Both the position numbers and the translations under genes were made by a program. Below, piece after piece: positions 1 through 12,439 of a DNA stretch of 64,000 nucleotides. Location: assembly GCA_030765045.1 (NCBI GenBank), contig CM060972.1, positions 53,664,471 through 53,728,470 of the forward strand. Direction: 5' to 3'. How positions within the stretch are numbered: position 1 is the stretch's first letter; the number at the start of each line of letters is the position of its first letter. Below the pieces are notes generated by a model, which ran no database searches, was not told where the DNA came from, and saw nothing but the letters and a program-made list of their open reading frames with translations. Origin of the DNA: Tenodera sinensis. Lineage: Eukaryota; Arthropoda; Insecta; Mantodea; Mantidae.

Positions 1-194
1 TGGTATTTTATGGAAACTGGGCCATTGATTTTAAGACAATTCTTTACGAAAATCTGAAAACCAACACTAAGCTTCTGCTGGCGTTGATCTTTTTTTAAAC
101 CATATACTCAAAACATAAGGCCTGGGTGGTTCCCCGACCACCATGAGTGACCTTCATTTGTTACCTATTAAATATACATTTGACGGCGTCGTGT

Positions 195-500
195 TTGAGC
201 GATTAGACCGTTCACCGATTACCCAGGAGGTCCGTGTTCGATTCCGGGGATTTGCATGTGCTATTCGTGGTGGATGAAGCGTCTCCGGATTCTACTGTTT
301 CCCCCGCTACTCATTCCACCAACTGCTCCATCATTATCTTCCATCCATTTCGGCTACATTTCTTATCATGCTCTTCCTCTCAATCATTCATGTTTCTTGG
401 CTGAGGACCCGCTTCTAGGTCTTCACTGTGACCGGTCCAGATATCCCTCTGCTCCCCGGCATCGGCTTGTGAGTACTAAGGGGTTTAAGTCCGACATACG
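195..500 (+). mobile_element. tRNA-derived SINE fragment
   Basis: A Pol III B-box-like motif (GTGTTCGATTCC, 234-245) follows a degenerate tRNA-like segment. A pyrimidine-rich body follows, as is usual for insect tRNA SINEs. The upstream A box is poor, so the head is decayed. The open frame over 256-510 is only a stop-free read through this body. I saw no clear target-site duplication. Confidence 0.45.
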
Positions 501-509
501 GGGAGGGTA

Positions 510-3370
510 ATCAAATAAAGGAGAAATATACAATTAATTATCAGAGCAAGGTCGTGAACAGGCTGGGGCACTAGTTCCCCAGCTCTGATTTACCCAGATT
601 TGTCAATCTTTCATAAAGATATTAAGCATTTTATTCAAAATTGATCACTTTTTAATACAAGAAATGATCCTTGGACCATAAGGTTTATCCTATGGCTCCC
701 AAACTATTATTTTGGGTTCAGTATACAAACAAAGAAGTTTTGTGGAGGCGCTTTTTAACTCTAATTACATTAAGATAAAATGTTTTTGCATACATGTAGC
801 TGCATTTTTAAATCCTTTTGAATGAGAGATGTGGAAAATAATTTTAGCTGAAAACTGTAGTTCAAAAAGAATTTTAATCAGTAAAAGTTTCTGCAAAAAA
901 GGAGGGTTGAGGTAAATGGAGTTCACAGTTCAACGAAGTGATTTAATTAAATGGTTCAGAACCAAATAAGCATGCATTTCTGCTTTAAAAATATTGATAT
1001 TAGCACAATTTATAAATATAAAATGCAGAAAGCAAACAATAGATTCTCATTTGTTCTCAAATTTTAAAGATATTTGCTAGACATTATTAAAACCTAAATT
1101 ATTGAATGCTTCAAAATATATCCTTTTATGACTAAAATTAATTTAAGTATAATGATAAACTGAACTTATAAATATAAGGTTTCTCGTAAGTTCAATCAAT
1201 AAAGCGTGTTTATAGACAGCTAATGTAAGAAGCTCGTTTGGATGAAAGCAGATAAACGCAAATGTGTGCCACCTGTGTGTGTATCGTAGAATTACATGAA
1301 TACCTACTCAGGAGTGCCCCTTTTAACCATACGTGGAATCATCACCACCCGGGCTGTTGAGGGATACGGTGTAACAAGACAAGAATTCGCACATTAGAAT
1401 GCCCTGATATACAACATCGGATTGAGAGAACATTTTTTGAACTATTATGTAGTACAAATTGTTTTCCGCTATTTATCTACTATAAAAAGCTTTAACAAAC
1501 CACCACATGCAAATCTAAACGATCCAAAACCACGTTATTTGTGTTAGAGCTAAATTTAAAAAAGAAGCAGCAGTCAAGCTCACCCAAATGAAGCACTGAA
1601 CAATGGTTACAAACCTCATCTACAACAACTTCACTCCCGAGACCGCTAAAGCCAGATATCAACTCGCTGAACGACCAGCCCGCTACCTGGCGAGAAAATC
1701 TCGCGACGAGGCAGCGCGCCAGCAGCCAGCGCATTCACTTAATACAACACTATGTGCGTTTTCCATACTGTTCATGTATTTCTATAATTCCATTTAAATG
1801 TGGGAACACAAAACATGGTTCGATAATAACACTGTACGTCTAGATAGTTAATCTCCAAGGCTAGAAATCTTGATGAATTCGCACTAAATGTTTCTCCAAT
1901 GTGGTATTCAATAGTAAGATTGAAAATACGGTTTTCACTTATATGTACTTATATCTTCCTATTATCGTTAGTGAACTTGTTCTTTTAAGTTTGCAGTACT
2001 TACAATTTCGTTTAATTTAGAAAATATGGCAAAGTATTGCGAATAAAGATATGAGACAGCTTTATTTTCAATAAAAACAAATTTATTTGTCAAAAGGAAA
2101 AACAAACTGATGTACTGCATGCATAACTCAAGCAATTTTTTTTCTTCAAGTATAAATTAAATCGAAGTACTTTTCGAGGCCTTTAGCATTTCTGGAGATA
2201 TAGTCAATTTAGAAGTATATAACTACGTAACTTTGGAAGCATATGGCTTATTAACGCAAAACTCAGAAATTATGTTACCAATTGTTGCCACTTCCGGTTT
2301 AACCGGAAGTGATTGCACCTTTCTTATTTTAGATGGTACACCGTATAATGTTTACACTTTCGGACAATACTATTCTAACACCTTTTCAACAAGTAGCCAC
2401 AATAGAAAAACAAAACAGAATAAAAAGGGGGGAAAAAGGTAGATCATAGAAATCATTTAAGAAATGGTTTAACCAGGATTTAGGAGTATCATCCCTTCCA
2501 TTAATTGATACTTCCAAGTTGTCCAGTCTGTCTCGATATTACCACTGACTTCAACTGCCCCCACAGGAAGAAGTCCAAAGGGACAAACATGGGGATCTAA
2601 TTAGCCACTATAGATCATCTGTCCTAACATCCATCGTTGTGTAAAAACCTAACCTAAGTACTGACAATCTGAAAAGTTTGTCGAAGCTGAGCTGGAGCTC
2701 CATCTTGTTGGAAAAATCACATTTTTGGGTAGGCGATGGTCGACTGGCTGTGGAAACAAGTTTGAGCTGGCTGATACTATTCGATTTCGAAGCAACTCTA
2801 AAGAAGAAAGAACCAAAAATATGTCACTAACAATACCAGCTCGAACATTCACCTTTTTTTGTGGTTCCCATTATGGAGTTATGTCTGACCAGTATCGACG
2901 GTCAAATCGACAAGCTTTCATTGATATAAGCAAAGGACAGTCCATTAAGCTTAGACTTTCTTTTATTTAACAGTAATGAAAGGCACAGAATTATTTATAT
3001 AGGTACTTGTTTGAAAAGCTATTAAAGGGTATTATTCGAATATTAAAACTGTATGATTTACTATTTAAAACATTTAAGCTGCTATCACTTCCTCTTAAAT
3101 CAGAAATAGCTAATATAATTTTTGAGCTTCCTGGATATGACTATCCCAAACACAGTTTAGTATTAATCAGCCACATGGTTCTTCATATATTCATATGACA
3201 CGGCAATTTTAACTAACCCTACATAACGTATCCCACGAATGTCGAAGCGAACAAAACCATACACATTGTACGGAAGTCGATAGCCACAAATCTCCACAGT
3301 TGCAAGTTGCACTTGCGTGAGTGCCTTAATTTATTTTGTCGCTTTAACTTACAAGTTAGTAACTGCCTCT
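510..3370. other. AT-rich stretch with no recognised gene
   Basis: I see only short, overlapping open frames on both strands with no family resemblance. The one notable short feature is a perfect 23-bp palindrome at 2289-2311, listed separately. Confidence 0.5.
2289..2311. promoter_or_regulatory. 23-bp palindrome of two ETS-type sites
   Basis: Two copies of the ETS-factor core CCGGAAGTG face each other as 11-bp perfect arms around one central T. ETS cores of this form are common in TATA-less animal promoters. No recognisable first exon lies beside it, so a promoter role is inference. It could equally be the hairpin of a decayed element. Confidence 0.35.
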
Positions 3371-3374
3371 GCGT

Positions 3375-3580
3375 TTGAGTGGTCAATTTCTGGCTTCTCA
3401 ACCCAGAGGTCCGGAGTTCGATTCCCGGCTAGGGTTGGAAACTTTCCTTTAACGATAATAATTCTCCATCCCCAAGTCTAGGAGTATGAATGTGCGAGCG
3501 AATGTGAGTGGCTTTAGTATTAAAAATGATGTAAATAATGGTAAAGAACCCTAAATTCAGCGAATAACAACACCAGTTTG
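3375..3580 (+). mobile_element. tRNA-derived SINE, copy 1 of a two-copy family
   Basis: The B box is GAGTTCGATTCCC (3414-3426). The body after it aligns by eye with 37135-37325: both carry a T-rich stretch, a CCATCC-type motif, an AGTATGAA motif and an AATAATGGTA/GATCAAGGTA-type end. Two copies with the same head and body order support a real SINE family. The 3' end carries TTGAGAGGTAGAATC, whose reverse complement recurs at 3860-3875. Confidence 0.6.
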
Positions 3581-3785
3581 AGAGGTAGAATCGGAACTTA
3601 AAAATTTTGTGTCAATGTACGTTTGTTTGCATAAATAAATAATTACCATCTAAAAGGTTATTTAATCCTGGGACATAAAGTACTTACAATAGTAAGTCGC
3701 CATTGGAGTAATTGTCTCTGGTTTGAGACTGCCTTTGTGAAAAAATACGAATCGGTTGGAGAATTCAATGCCTTTCTGGCAGCTT

Positions 3786-3890
3786 GTCTCAGTAGCTTAA
3801 TGGTTAAAGCAGCCGCCTGATAAGCAGAGGGTCTGTGGTTAAAATCCCAGCTGTTGCATTGAATTCTACCTCTCAAACATTGCCCACACA
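3786..3890 (+). mobile_element. tRNA-like SINE head
   Basis: An A-box-like TAGCTTAATGGTTAAAGC is followed about 30 bases on by a B-box-like GTGGTTAAAATCC. This gives the layout of a tRNA-derived Pol III promoter. The arms do not fold into a full cloverleaf, and the sequence runs into a short body sharing TTCTACCTCTCAAAC with a neighbouring SINE. A SINE relic is therefore more likely than a working tRNA gene. Confidence 0.5.
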
Positions 3891-4119
3891 CGGCTTGTGT
3901 GTTTAAAACACCAACGGTATGTTTGTTGTCATAATTAACCAATTTTCATCAGTTGCTTCTCAAGTTAGAGCCCCGTATATGAGCAAAGAAGTTAAAGGAG
4001 GCTATACAAATAAAACAAAAATAAAAAGAACCAGGTAAAATACCGGAATTTTGATGATTTATCCCTACAACTTGTCTGCTTAGGTTACACTTGCCAATTA
4101 GCCTTGTATTTCTTTCGAG

Positions 4120-4560
4120 GCACTTAAAAAGTTACTTCTCGGTACCTTTAGAGTTAAAACTCTTAGAATACTATAAAGAACAAAAAATAAACAAAATAAA
4201 TAAATAAAAACATGGGGATAACACTATGCAAAAGCCCCTTTAGTAACCACAAACACTACAGAAAGAAAAGCAAATAGAGAAAGTCGTGTGAATGCAATAT
4301 GTAGCATTTCTATTTCAAACATATAGCAAACTGTAGTAGTTCTATGTAGAACAGGGAGTGGAGAGGGCCTTGTGAACGTGTTATGTACAGAAAACTGTGA
4401 ATGTAATACGTTGCATAGTAAAATGGATAGCATAAAAACCTTCTCCATGAAAAAACACTAAGATGTTCCAATTTTCATAGTGATTGGTCAAGCGGTTTTC
4501 AAGTTTATCAGTTTCATAGTTACCAACATTCATTTTTATATACAATAGATATCTAGATAT
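4120..4560 (+). repeat. F1-associated subterminal array
   Basis: This segment has the same order of motifs as 61260-61800 and 62620-63480: AAACTCTTAGAATACTATAA, then units with GAATGTAATACGTTGCAT, then CCTTCTCCATGAAAAAACAC, then CAATTTTCATAGTGATTGGTC. The F1 body that should follow is missing here. No coding capacity is seen. Confidence 0.55.
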
Positions 4561-4734
4561 ACTAATTTGTTGAACCTACTCGCTTTTTAGTTATGGTAAA
4601 ATGGTTTGACCCACTTCACGTAAATGTGCAGAACAATTTACCAAAGTTTCATCGCAAACATTAATTTCAGTATGACACACATTAGCTTATATTAATTATA
4701 GAACTGTATTACTTAGAATGATTTAAGTAGAACT

Positions 4735-5050
4735 GCTGTGTAATAAAATGTTGAGGACTTGTTAGAGATCCAGTAGATTGCATTCTGCTCGCTGGTGTTG
4801 ATACAGTGGACACTCGGAGAAGTGGCTGTGAGGTAGATGTGTATTCAGGATGGACTGTTTTATTCAGTAGCTGGGAATGTGTTAACTTGTATGTCTAGTC
4901 TGTAGTCTGTTGACGACAACCTGGTCTTTCAGATTCAATTTGCACAGTAGATATCATTTTCTGGACTTCTGGTTAATTCACGAGAGCTCAGTTTGCTAGG
5001 AGATTGTGTAATCTTCTGGATACATATACCTGTGCGGTTTATCTTGTCTC
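4735..5050 (+). repeat. R2 dispersed repeat, distal segment
   Basis: It aligns by eye with 53540-53800, sharing ATGGACTGTTTTATTCAGTAG (one base differs) and TTCTGGATACA in the same order. The element type is unknown and there is no coding signal. Confidence 0.5.
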
Positions 5051-5347
5051 GGGCCTAAAGAAAGACAAATAGATATGTTAAAAAGAGAAGCAAGTTTCAC
5101 CCCTCTGGCGTTGGTGTCATGGGGAAGGTGGGGAGTGGTGGATTGTGAACAAGTAGCAATAGTTCCATCATCTGCGCCCACACTGAAGTAGTCCGACACT
5201 AAACACAACACTGAAAGGCGGACTTCCGGCGTTTGTGACCGGGAAATGTTTTCTACCCCCACCCCCAACTTGCTAGTGGAAGCGACTTGACACTTTTATG
5301 ATCCTCGAGCCAAGTTAGCCCGCAGAAGGTATAGTTGGCATCATCTT

Positions 5348-5365
5348 TGTAAGGTAAGGTAAGGT
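5348..5365 (+). repeat. (AAGGT)n short tandem repeat
   Basis: Three and a half units of AAGGT in a locally GC-rich stretch (5340-5450). Confidence 0.7.
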
Positions 5366-5599
5366 ATCTTGGGGGAGGTCTCCGAGTGCCAGCCCCCCAC
5401 TGACATGTGTAAGCCTGCAGGAGGGGAGGGGAGCCGGTTGCACACAAAACGAATTTAGTAATATGCACTATTTGGGAATATCTCGGTTTCGGGGTCTCGT
5501 AAAGGATAAAGAACGGTACTGACCAATGAATGTAATATGAGGGAAGAGGAAAGCTGGTGAACGAGAAAGAGTAGATACACATGACGTAGAAAAGTTACG

Positions 5600-6235
5600 T
5601 TTTCATTTTCATTAGATTTATCTCCGACTTCTTAATGCCTATTATAGAACATATTACAAATGTTATTTGAAATAAGCAAGACTTATCTGGTTAAACGATT
5701 CTGCTTATAAAAAAAGCTTTAACTTCGTCCTCAGAATCACAAAAGCGTGTAAAATGTTACTCTAAACGTAATGCAATATATTGAGAAATAAAAACGTTTT
5801 CCAATATTTATATTGGAATCAATAATTCGTATCGAAATAACTAAACATATTTGTCTATTAAGTTATGCTATAATGGTTTATGCTTTCGAATGAAAGCTTT
5901 TCCTTTAATATTTGTGCAATAAACCGCCTTTATTAGATGGAATTAAAATTTAATTACACTTCTGTAAATTTGCACAGTTTCTGGAATGTGTCCGACTGTT
6001 GCTTGCTATAGACCAATAATCTGGCCAAGTGTAGTTTCTGATGTGTCAAACAAGCAACAGCAGTTCATTTAGGGAGACGTGAGAAATAATCAATACTTTC
6101 GTCATTGGTTATAACTATGTCCAGCCGATAGCATGAGGGATAAAGAGAAGGAAATGAGGGAAGGTAAATAAGGCCCCGTTAAATAATCATGATGCCCTTG
6201 CATTTTACTAAATGCTGCTACTATCTCCATTTTAT
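5600..6235 (+). repeat. R2 dispersed repeat, proximal segment
   Basis: It aligns over about 600 bases with 57860-58530 and over its second half with 53090-53500. Shared anchors include AATAAGCA(A/G)GA, CAGAATCACAAAA, AATAAACCGCCTTT, AAATAATCAATA and TATCCAGCC/TGTCCAGCC. All three copies are in plus orientation and differ by many substitutions and small indels, so the family is old. I recognise no protein, so this is probably a non-autonomous element. Confidence 0.65.
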
Positions 6236-9200
6236 AACTGTAGGGACCCTGCCGATTGCTGTTGTGTCTCCTAGTTCTTGCGATTATCTCTCCCCTCCTC
6301 CCCCTAACCCTCCAACCCCTATTACCCGGAGGTGCCCCGTCAAGGTGTATGTACCAAAGATCTTCCACAGATCGAGGTGCTAAGTCGCCCTTCTGAACCT
6401 CGATGATAATGGCGGTGACGATGATATTGAGGGCACAAAACCCCTCCATGCACCCTCTTATGTGATGGATTACAGAAAAAGCGAGAGATAAATGTCAATA
6501 TGAAACATATACTAGTAAAACCACAAATATAAATATAACAAAAATGAGGCAAAGGCGAGGACTAAAACAAATTTGTAAAAATTTCCTAAAGGTATGAAGT
6601 CTGGATATCTAGAATTTTAAATCCTTAGGTTCGTGTTTACAATTGCTGAATACTTCAAAACTCTTTCGACCGCCCTCCATACCTTACACCTCAAGGATAT
6701 CTATTCATGTACTGGAGATCTGTGGCTTCCTTTACTGTGCATTCTTTTGTTCAGGTAGTCACAGTCAATGTAGTATCTGTGTTTCTTTTTTCCTTTCTCC
6801 TCTTTCTTTCTCTTTGTTCATATCCCAGGCAATAAGTCTTCGAACTTCAGTAATTTGACATCAATAAAAATATCTTATCAATCAATCTCAGTATCTCTCT
6901 AGTAATCTTGGAAGTATTCTTCCAATCTGAATCTTAATAAAGCATCCTTGTTCGTATTTATTAAATATTTCAGAGCACAATAAATAATAGTCCACAAATT
7001 ACAATCACTACAAATACTCGTATCGCTGGCCTTCACCGTGTTGAGGAGAGTCCCCTGGGTGTCGGATAGGGGAGAGGTCGGTGAACTAATTGCAGTTCTT
7101 CCGGCTAGGTCCCATGGACCCGCTGAACAAAATATTGGGAGTTGTGAGTTGGTCATTTAACTACCCAAACGTAAGAAAAGGTGCCACTGAAAGCCTTTAC
7201 AGTTCTGCTCAAGGTAACTAAGTTTCTCAATAGAAAAATATCTTCAAAATAGCAGATAAAACATATTAGATGTTTCTCTTTCTCACTTGCTTGCATCATC
7301 TACCGCTGATAACGCTCCAAACACACATTGTTGCCCCTAATTATTGAATGATCCATGTATTGTAAATTTGTTTTACAAGCTTTCACCCCACAGCCCAGCC
7401 CAGCTCAGCCCAGCTCACTAGTGGTTATTAATCACTGGGAGTACCAACGGTGCAGTTTGTAACGCTGGCTGAGCAACCTGTTGTTACTGCCTGTATTAGT
7501 AGTGTATATAGAAAGAAGGCATTTTAATTTTAGATGGATAATCTCTATTTTATGGCTTTATTGTAGCAGTCTAATACAGGGCGTTTGCAAGGTCACTGCG
7601 CAGTTACAATGTATGATAGAAACGTCGGACATACAAGCTTAATTGTATTGGAAAACTTTTTCTGCACGTGTTTGTGATAATTCTTGTGTACACAGTTATT
7701 TCAGTTTTTAAGTTACAAAGCAAGCGTAAGTGACTGCAATACACTACAGAATTTACTGTCCACTCCAAGAAAAAGTTCTGGTGGAGGAAGTCCGGTGAGC
7801 AAAATCATAGCAATTTACAGACGACTTGTTCCCCCAAAAAATGCCAGAATTCGCAGTGTTGTCAACTGGGTGCACAACAGCGCCATGAGTACCCAATTTT
7901 GTTTTCCCCTGGCTGGCCAATGAAATATTGGATCATTAAACAATAACGTTTATTGTTCACGGTTTCTCTAAATAATATAGGGCTAATAATGCGTTTAGTT
8001 CAGGAGGCCTTACAGTTCCTTCGACATCGAGTCTAGCTCTCAAAACTTCCAATAATAATAATTTGAGCAACTACATTGCGAAGAGCGGCTGTTTCTGGGA
8101 ATTTCTCAGCAAAAACCTGCAGTACTAAATTTGTGTACCTATGTATCCTGTTGTTTAAATACATATTCAACAAACAAAAATAAGTTCCTTAATTGAAAAC
8201 ACCAACTAAATTGAACATTTAAAAGTTACACAGATTCATTTGATTGGCTTTTAGTGATTGACTATTGAACTGCAGGTAAAATGCAATGCAAGAATGGAAT
8301 AAGTAAAAAATAATTACACCTATTACGCCCACTCGTGTTAACATTCTATGTAACAGAAAAGAAACCTAAACTTTAGTTCGAACTTTCAAAAGATCTAAGT
8401 GCACAGTAAATTTCTGAACGCACTTTCTCTAGGACACTGTCACCCATTGGTAGAGCGTAGATATCTAGGTTAAAACCTATTTTCTTCTTGACAGGTATCT
8501 ACAAAAAATATGTTTTATGTTTTATACCTATCCATGACTATTAAAGCTAGTTTTATAGCACCTAAAATGCCCATTTGGACGTTGGAGACTATCTTGGCCT
8601 ATTACACGCTACAACAATTAAATCTTATTTTGTATTTATTTGAAACATGAAGGCAATAGAATTGTTGGACTGTGAATCTATAAAGACCATGGGATGTTCA
8701 GAGCAAGATAAAAATGTCTTTGCGCACTTAACATTGGACAATATTGTCCAAGCCAGGTTTTTTTAGGCAATTGTGAAGGACATGTCTTTTGTTAAAGGAT
8801 CCATGCCTAATGGTGCTCTGTGACCATCGGCTTCGAAGAAAGCTTTCCATTTACCGAGACATCGTTTTTTTAAGTGGAAGTTTTCAGGGTGTGATTATAA
8901 AGTGACCAAAAGATGCACAAAATCACTACATCAAAATCTTTTCTAGTTCGACAGTGGTTGAAAGAGTTCCTGTTTTATATATTTCAGATACGAAAATTAT
9001 ATTCTGCCATCTTATAACAAATATATAAGTTTGTGAACTACCTGAGTAACGTCCCCTCTCTCCTGTCTCTCATATCAATTAGCCTCTTTTGCCGAGTCTT
9101 TGGGAAAAGCAAATAGGTTTATCATTTTGAAACGCGAAAAAGCTTTTATATACTTGGAAGAATAATTGCATTTTCATTTCCCTTTGAATGACTTTTTTTT

Positions 9201-9430
9201 TTTTTAAATTTTTAATTTTTCTTTGTATAACATGTTCCTTGAATGACTGTTTTAATCCGAATAATTTATTAACTTTAGAGCATACTCGAAACTGTAGGAA
9301 TTGAAGTTATTGGGGTTTGACGTAAATTAACTATTTGTACAATTTGTGATACTGAATCTTAAGTCTTTTTCTTTTTAAAGCTTATAATTTTTTTCAGTAA
9401 AGCTATTCGAAGTTACTGAAAAGCAGGAAC
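6235..9430. other. No recognised gene or element
   Basis: I found nothing recognisable apart from simple sequence. There is a short CAGCC/CAGCT tandem at 7391-7417 and a T-rich run near 9190-9205. A stretch near 6690-6750 shares TTTCCTTTACTG with 53850-53890 and may be another R2 scrap. Confidence 0.4.
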
Positions 9431-9606
9431 TTTGATTTGTATACTGTGATGCCGGTCGTGGCTGCACGCCTCAGACTCAAAGTCCTCACACCACTGCTTG
9501 TAAATATGTGACTCAACAACACTAGAACGGTCAGAACAAACACGACCATGAGTGCGGAAACTTTTGACTGCCGGCTTATTTACGAGAGGTTCGAAAAAAA
9601 ATGAAC

Positions 9607-9647
9607 TTCGAGAAAAATCCATGCTACGTCATTCTCAGCTATAAAAG
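9607..9647 (+). promoter_or_regulatory. LTR core promoter: HSE dyad, TACGTCA site, TATA box
   Basis: TTCGAGAA (9607-9614) has the TTCnnGAA form bound by heat-shock factor. TACGTCA is a CRE/AP-1-like core, and CTATAAAAG (9639-9647) is a good TATA box. The same three sites at the same spacing occur at 13594-13634. Confidence 0.5.
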
Positions 9648-9780
9648 CTAGACAAAGCGGTGAAAGCAGCCAATTTTTTAAATGTAGCCGTTAAGTGTTG
9701 AACGACGCAGATTTTTAGGTGATGCATTAAATATATATGACGATATTTAGCGTTCGGAAGTGATTTTATCCAAAAATGTT

Positions 9781-9804
9781 ATGGCAGAACAAGATTTGCT
9801 GAAG
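9781..9804 (+). other. Candidate short first coding exon
   Basis: ATG plus seven codons (MAEQDLLK) ends at GAAG followed by GTGAGT, a consensus splice donor. It lies about 140 bases after the TATA box at 9639. CGGAAGTG, an ETS-like site, lies shortly upstream. I do not recognise the peptide, and eight codons are too few to prove anything. It lies in DNA absent from the related LTR at 13470. Confidence 0.15.
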
Positions 9805-9969
9805 GTGAGTGTCCATACGTTATGTTGTAATGATGTTTGAAAGCATGTTATTTTGACCGTGATATTTGAGGTTAGAAATAATGCTTTTATTAATTAGGTT
9901 GGCTGTGCTGCTTTTTGGTGTAATGTGGGCCATACTGAAATCATGGGAACTGGCTCTATAGCAGTTTTA

Positions 9970-10031
9970 GGTGTGTGTGTGTGTGTGCGTGCGTGCGTGT
10001 GTGTGTGTATGTGTGTGTGTGCGTGTGTGTG
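9970..10031 (+). repeat. (GT)n microsatellite, impure
   Basis: Alternating GT with GC and AT interruptions. It is an expansion of the short GT tract at the same point of the related LTR (about 13710-13732). Confidence 0.9.
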
Positions 10032-10299
10032 TACAGTCGAGAAAAAGTTGAGTGTGTGTCGTCAGACAGTTTGAACATTTAATCGTCGCGTCGAAGTTGT
10101 TGCCTGAAACAGTTTCAATAAGCGTGATCGTCAGTCAGCAGTTTATGAGACAGAGAGTATAACTGAAAGACAGTGAAGTACTTGTCAAGACAACAGGTGT
10201 GAGTTGCAAGGTCACCACGAATTGCAGCTTGTGTTGAACGATAAAACAGAACTGTGTTTTTGTGATTAAATCTACTTGATATACTTCAAAGTGTCGGAT

Positions 10300-11085
10300 T
10301 TAGGAATTTACCAAATGTAGGTTTCCGAAAACAGAACGCTATTTATTCATTTGTTTTCTGTTTTGTCTCTGGTCTGTAGAATGCACTATTATGCAGTCAT
10401 TTACCAATTGAAAGAACCCTAAAAAACAGTTTTTCGTTCATCAACCAATGCCATAAACACCTACGTTTAGGAAACAACCTCATGCTGACAACAGCTGTCT
10501 ACTAATTTACCCCTTCCTGTTTCACGAGACACGAGGCACCTCTTCATTGAGTAACATAAATTGAGTATCATAAAATTCCCATTTAACAATGTAGATGAGC
10601 ATAAAATTACTTTAAAGTCTAGAGAAAGAATATATGGTTATGCTTTTGGAGTTAATATGAAGTTTTGGATACTGGAATTTAAGCAAGACATCGATTTCGT
10701 ATTTATCTTATAACAGCAAGAATACGTCAACACCGTTAGGACATTTCCATCTTAGGAGTACTCGTTTTCCTAATTATGAAATGTTTTTAAGTTAAGTTCT
10801 GTAGTGTAGCATGTCTTCAGCGTCCATGAATAAATAAGAAAGGGGAAAAAAACTCGATGACGGTAACGGTTGCAAGGGTTGCTCTTAAACTTTGAGATGA
10901 ATGCCCATTGCGCCTTTAACCGAAACTATCATCCGTGAACTTTTGAGGATTTACATAGTTCAACAAGTCATTACACTACCGAATGTTTATTTTAGCTTAC
11001 GATAATATAAGCGGATTTGAAGGTAGGTTTATTTGTTAAAATTTATAAAAATGTTTATGTTTCCTGGGCGTACTAATTATTTACT
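10300..11085. other. No recognised feature
   Basis: No repeat, RNA or protein signal was recognised in this AT-rich interval. Confidence 0.4.
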
Positions 11086-11175
11086 GAACGAGATAGATCG
11101 GCAGTAACTTGTGAAAGTCGCATTCGGAAGGTCTCGGGTTCGACCCCCATCGACAGTGTTTTCTCTGCTCGTTAG
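11085..11175 (+). mobile_element. tRNA-like SINE fragment
   Basis: GGGTTCGACCCCC (11136-11148) is a near-consensus Pol III B box, preceded by about 50 bases of tRNA-like length. The A box is weak. The body beyond 11175 is not similar to the other SINEs here. Confidence 0.4.
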
Positions 11176-11179
11176 TAGA

Positions 11180-12210
11180 ACGCTGGTGTGGTTTCTCATC
11201 TACCTCGATTTACAGTATAGTGCAAGTACTAAAATATAACTATGTACCTCTTTTTGTGTACTACATGAAATAAGTAGAGGAAATATTGTATTCGACCCAA
11301 AAATTCGATTGCAATTCCCACTAAGACATCACAGATGACATAACCTTCTGACTCACGCCGCATATGAGAAATGAAGGGAGTGGATAACGTTCTTTGGTGG
11401 TTCAGTTGCGTGTTATTCCAGTCACGGTTTAATTTACCACAGATCAATGTTTTCATTTGTTGCAACTTTATAAAACAGTCTCTGTGTCGTAAAACATTTC
11501 TGATGTTGATCCGCCTAGCAGAAGCACACAGTTCATAAAATAGTCAAGGAATTCAGAAGTAGGGAACCAGTGTCAGACCGGAAAAAAATTCTAAAATTGC
11601 TGACGTCTTTGTTCACAGTGATCAGTGTAGGGGCTCAATCCCCAGATCTCACGCCGTGCCACTTCAACTTGTGGGGAAATGTGAAAGAAAGTGTATAAAT
11701 CTAATCCCCGAATATTACAAGAACTACAAAATAATATACGGAAAGATATAACCAATATATCCCTAGATAATTGCAACGTGTTTTTGATAATCCGTTAGGA
11801 TGTTCCAACGTTTTCCTGCAAGTGCATTATCAACATTACACTTGAAGAGGAAGGGATATTCAGTAATGTGATTTGTGTAAAAGTAATAAATTTAGTTGAC
11901 CTTATCCATTCATCCTATTTGTTTTGATGCACAAGACGTTGGCGTGGGGAAAAAGATGTCGAGAGGTAAGCGGCGCGTGACTGCGATCCAGGTGCCGTTA
12001 AAAGCGTGGCCGCTGAATTTGACAGCATTGTAGATAATCGCTGGCAGTTTGCTACATCCTCTGTTTCTTTATGAGGAACAAATACAAATACAACTGGTGA
12101 TTCAAGATACAACCTATTTGTGTGTCCGACAGATAGCATATAGAACAGAGACTATTAAACTCAGGCCCCATATTGGAAATACTAACTAATACAGGCAGAA
12201 AATTATAAAT
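11180..12210. other. No recognised feature
   Basis: Short unrelated open frames only. Confidence 0.4.
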
Positions 12211-12218
12211 AAATGATT

Positions 12219-12430
12219 TTGTTGTTTGACAACGCTGTCAACTGCCAGGATCACATCAGTGTCGGCGGTGTGCCGGATTTTCGTCCCGCAGGAGTTCTTT
12301 TACATGCCAAAATTCTGACACGGAACTGTCCTTTTTAAGCACACTTAAAAAGCATCGGTCTGGGCCGGACTTGACCCGCGGTCTTGGGATCAGTAGGCCA
12401 GCGTTTAACCAACTGCGCCACCCAGACCGA
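12219..12430 (-). mobile_element. tRNA-derived SINE, family A, copy 1
   Basis: Read on the minus strand, a tRNA-like head (12430 to about 12361, with GGCGCAGTTGGTTAAACGC and a degenerate B box) leads into a body with AAGTGTGCTTAAAAAGGAC, GGCATGTAAAAGAACTCC and GATCCTGGCAGTTGACAGCG. It aligns along its length with 18961-19167. From memory, the body resembles SINEs widespread in termites and other insects (Talua-like). That identification needs a database search. Confidence 0.75.
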
Positions 12431-12439
12431 CAATGCAGG

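Larger units (their letters stand above)
9440..10290 (+). mobile_element. LTR retrotransposon long terminal repeat, copy B (with inserted DNA)
   Basis: It aligns by eye with the LTR at 13470-13946. Shared features in order are CCACTGCTTGTAAATA, a GGTCAGAACAAA-type motif, GAGAAAAATCC, TACGTCATTCTC, a TATA box (CTATAAAAG, 9639-9647), GTTGAACGA, a GT tract and GTACAG. A heat-shock-type dyad TTCGAGAA lies at 9607-9614, 32 bases before the TATA box. About 245 bases (9720-9964) absent from the other copy sit between TTTTAGG repeats, so the LTR was interrupted after insertion. The 3' end is diverged and no primer-binding site is visible. Confidence 0.6.

Noticed and set aside
12361..12430. Functional tRNA gene on the minus strand
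   Set aside because: Arms do not pair as a cloverleaf and a SINE body follows; the same head-body unit occurs at 18961-19167.
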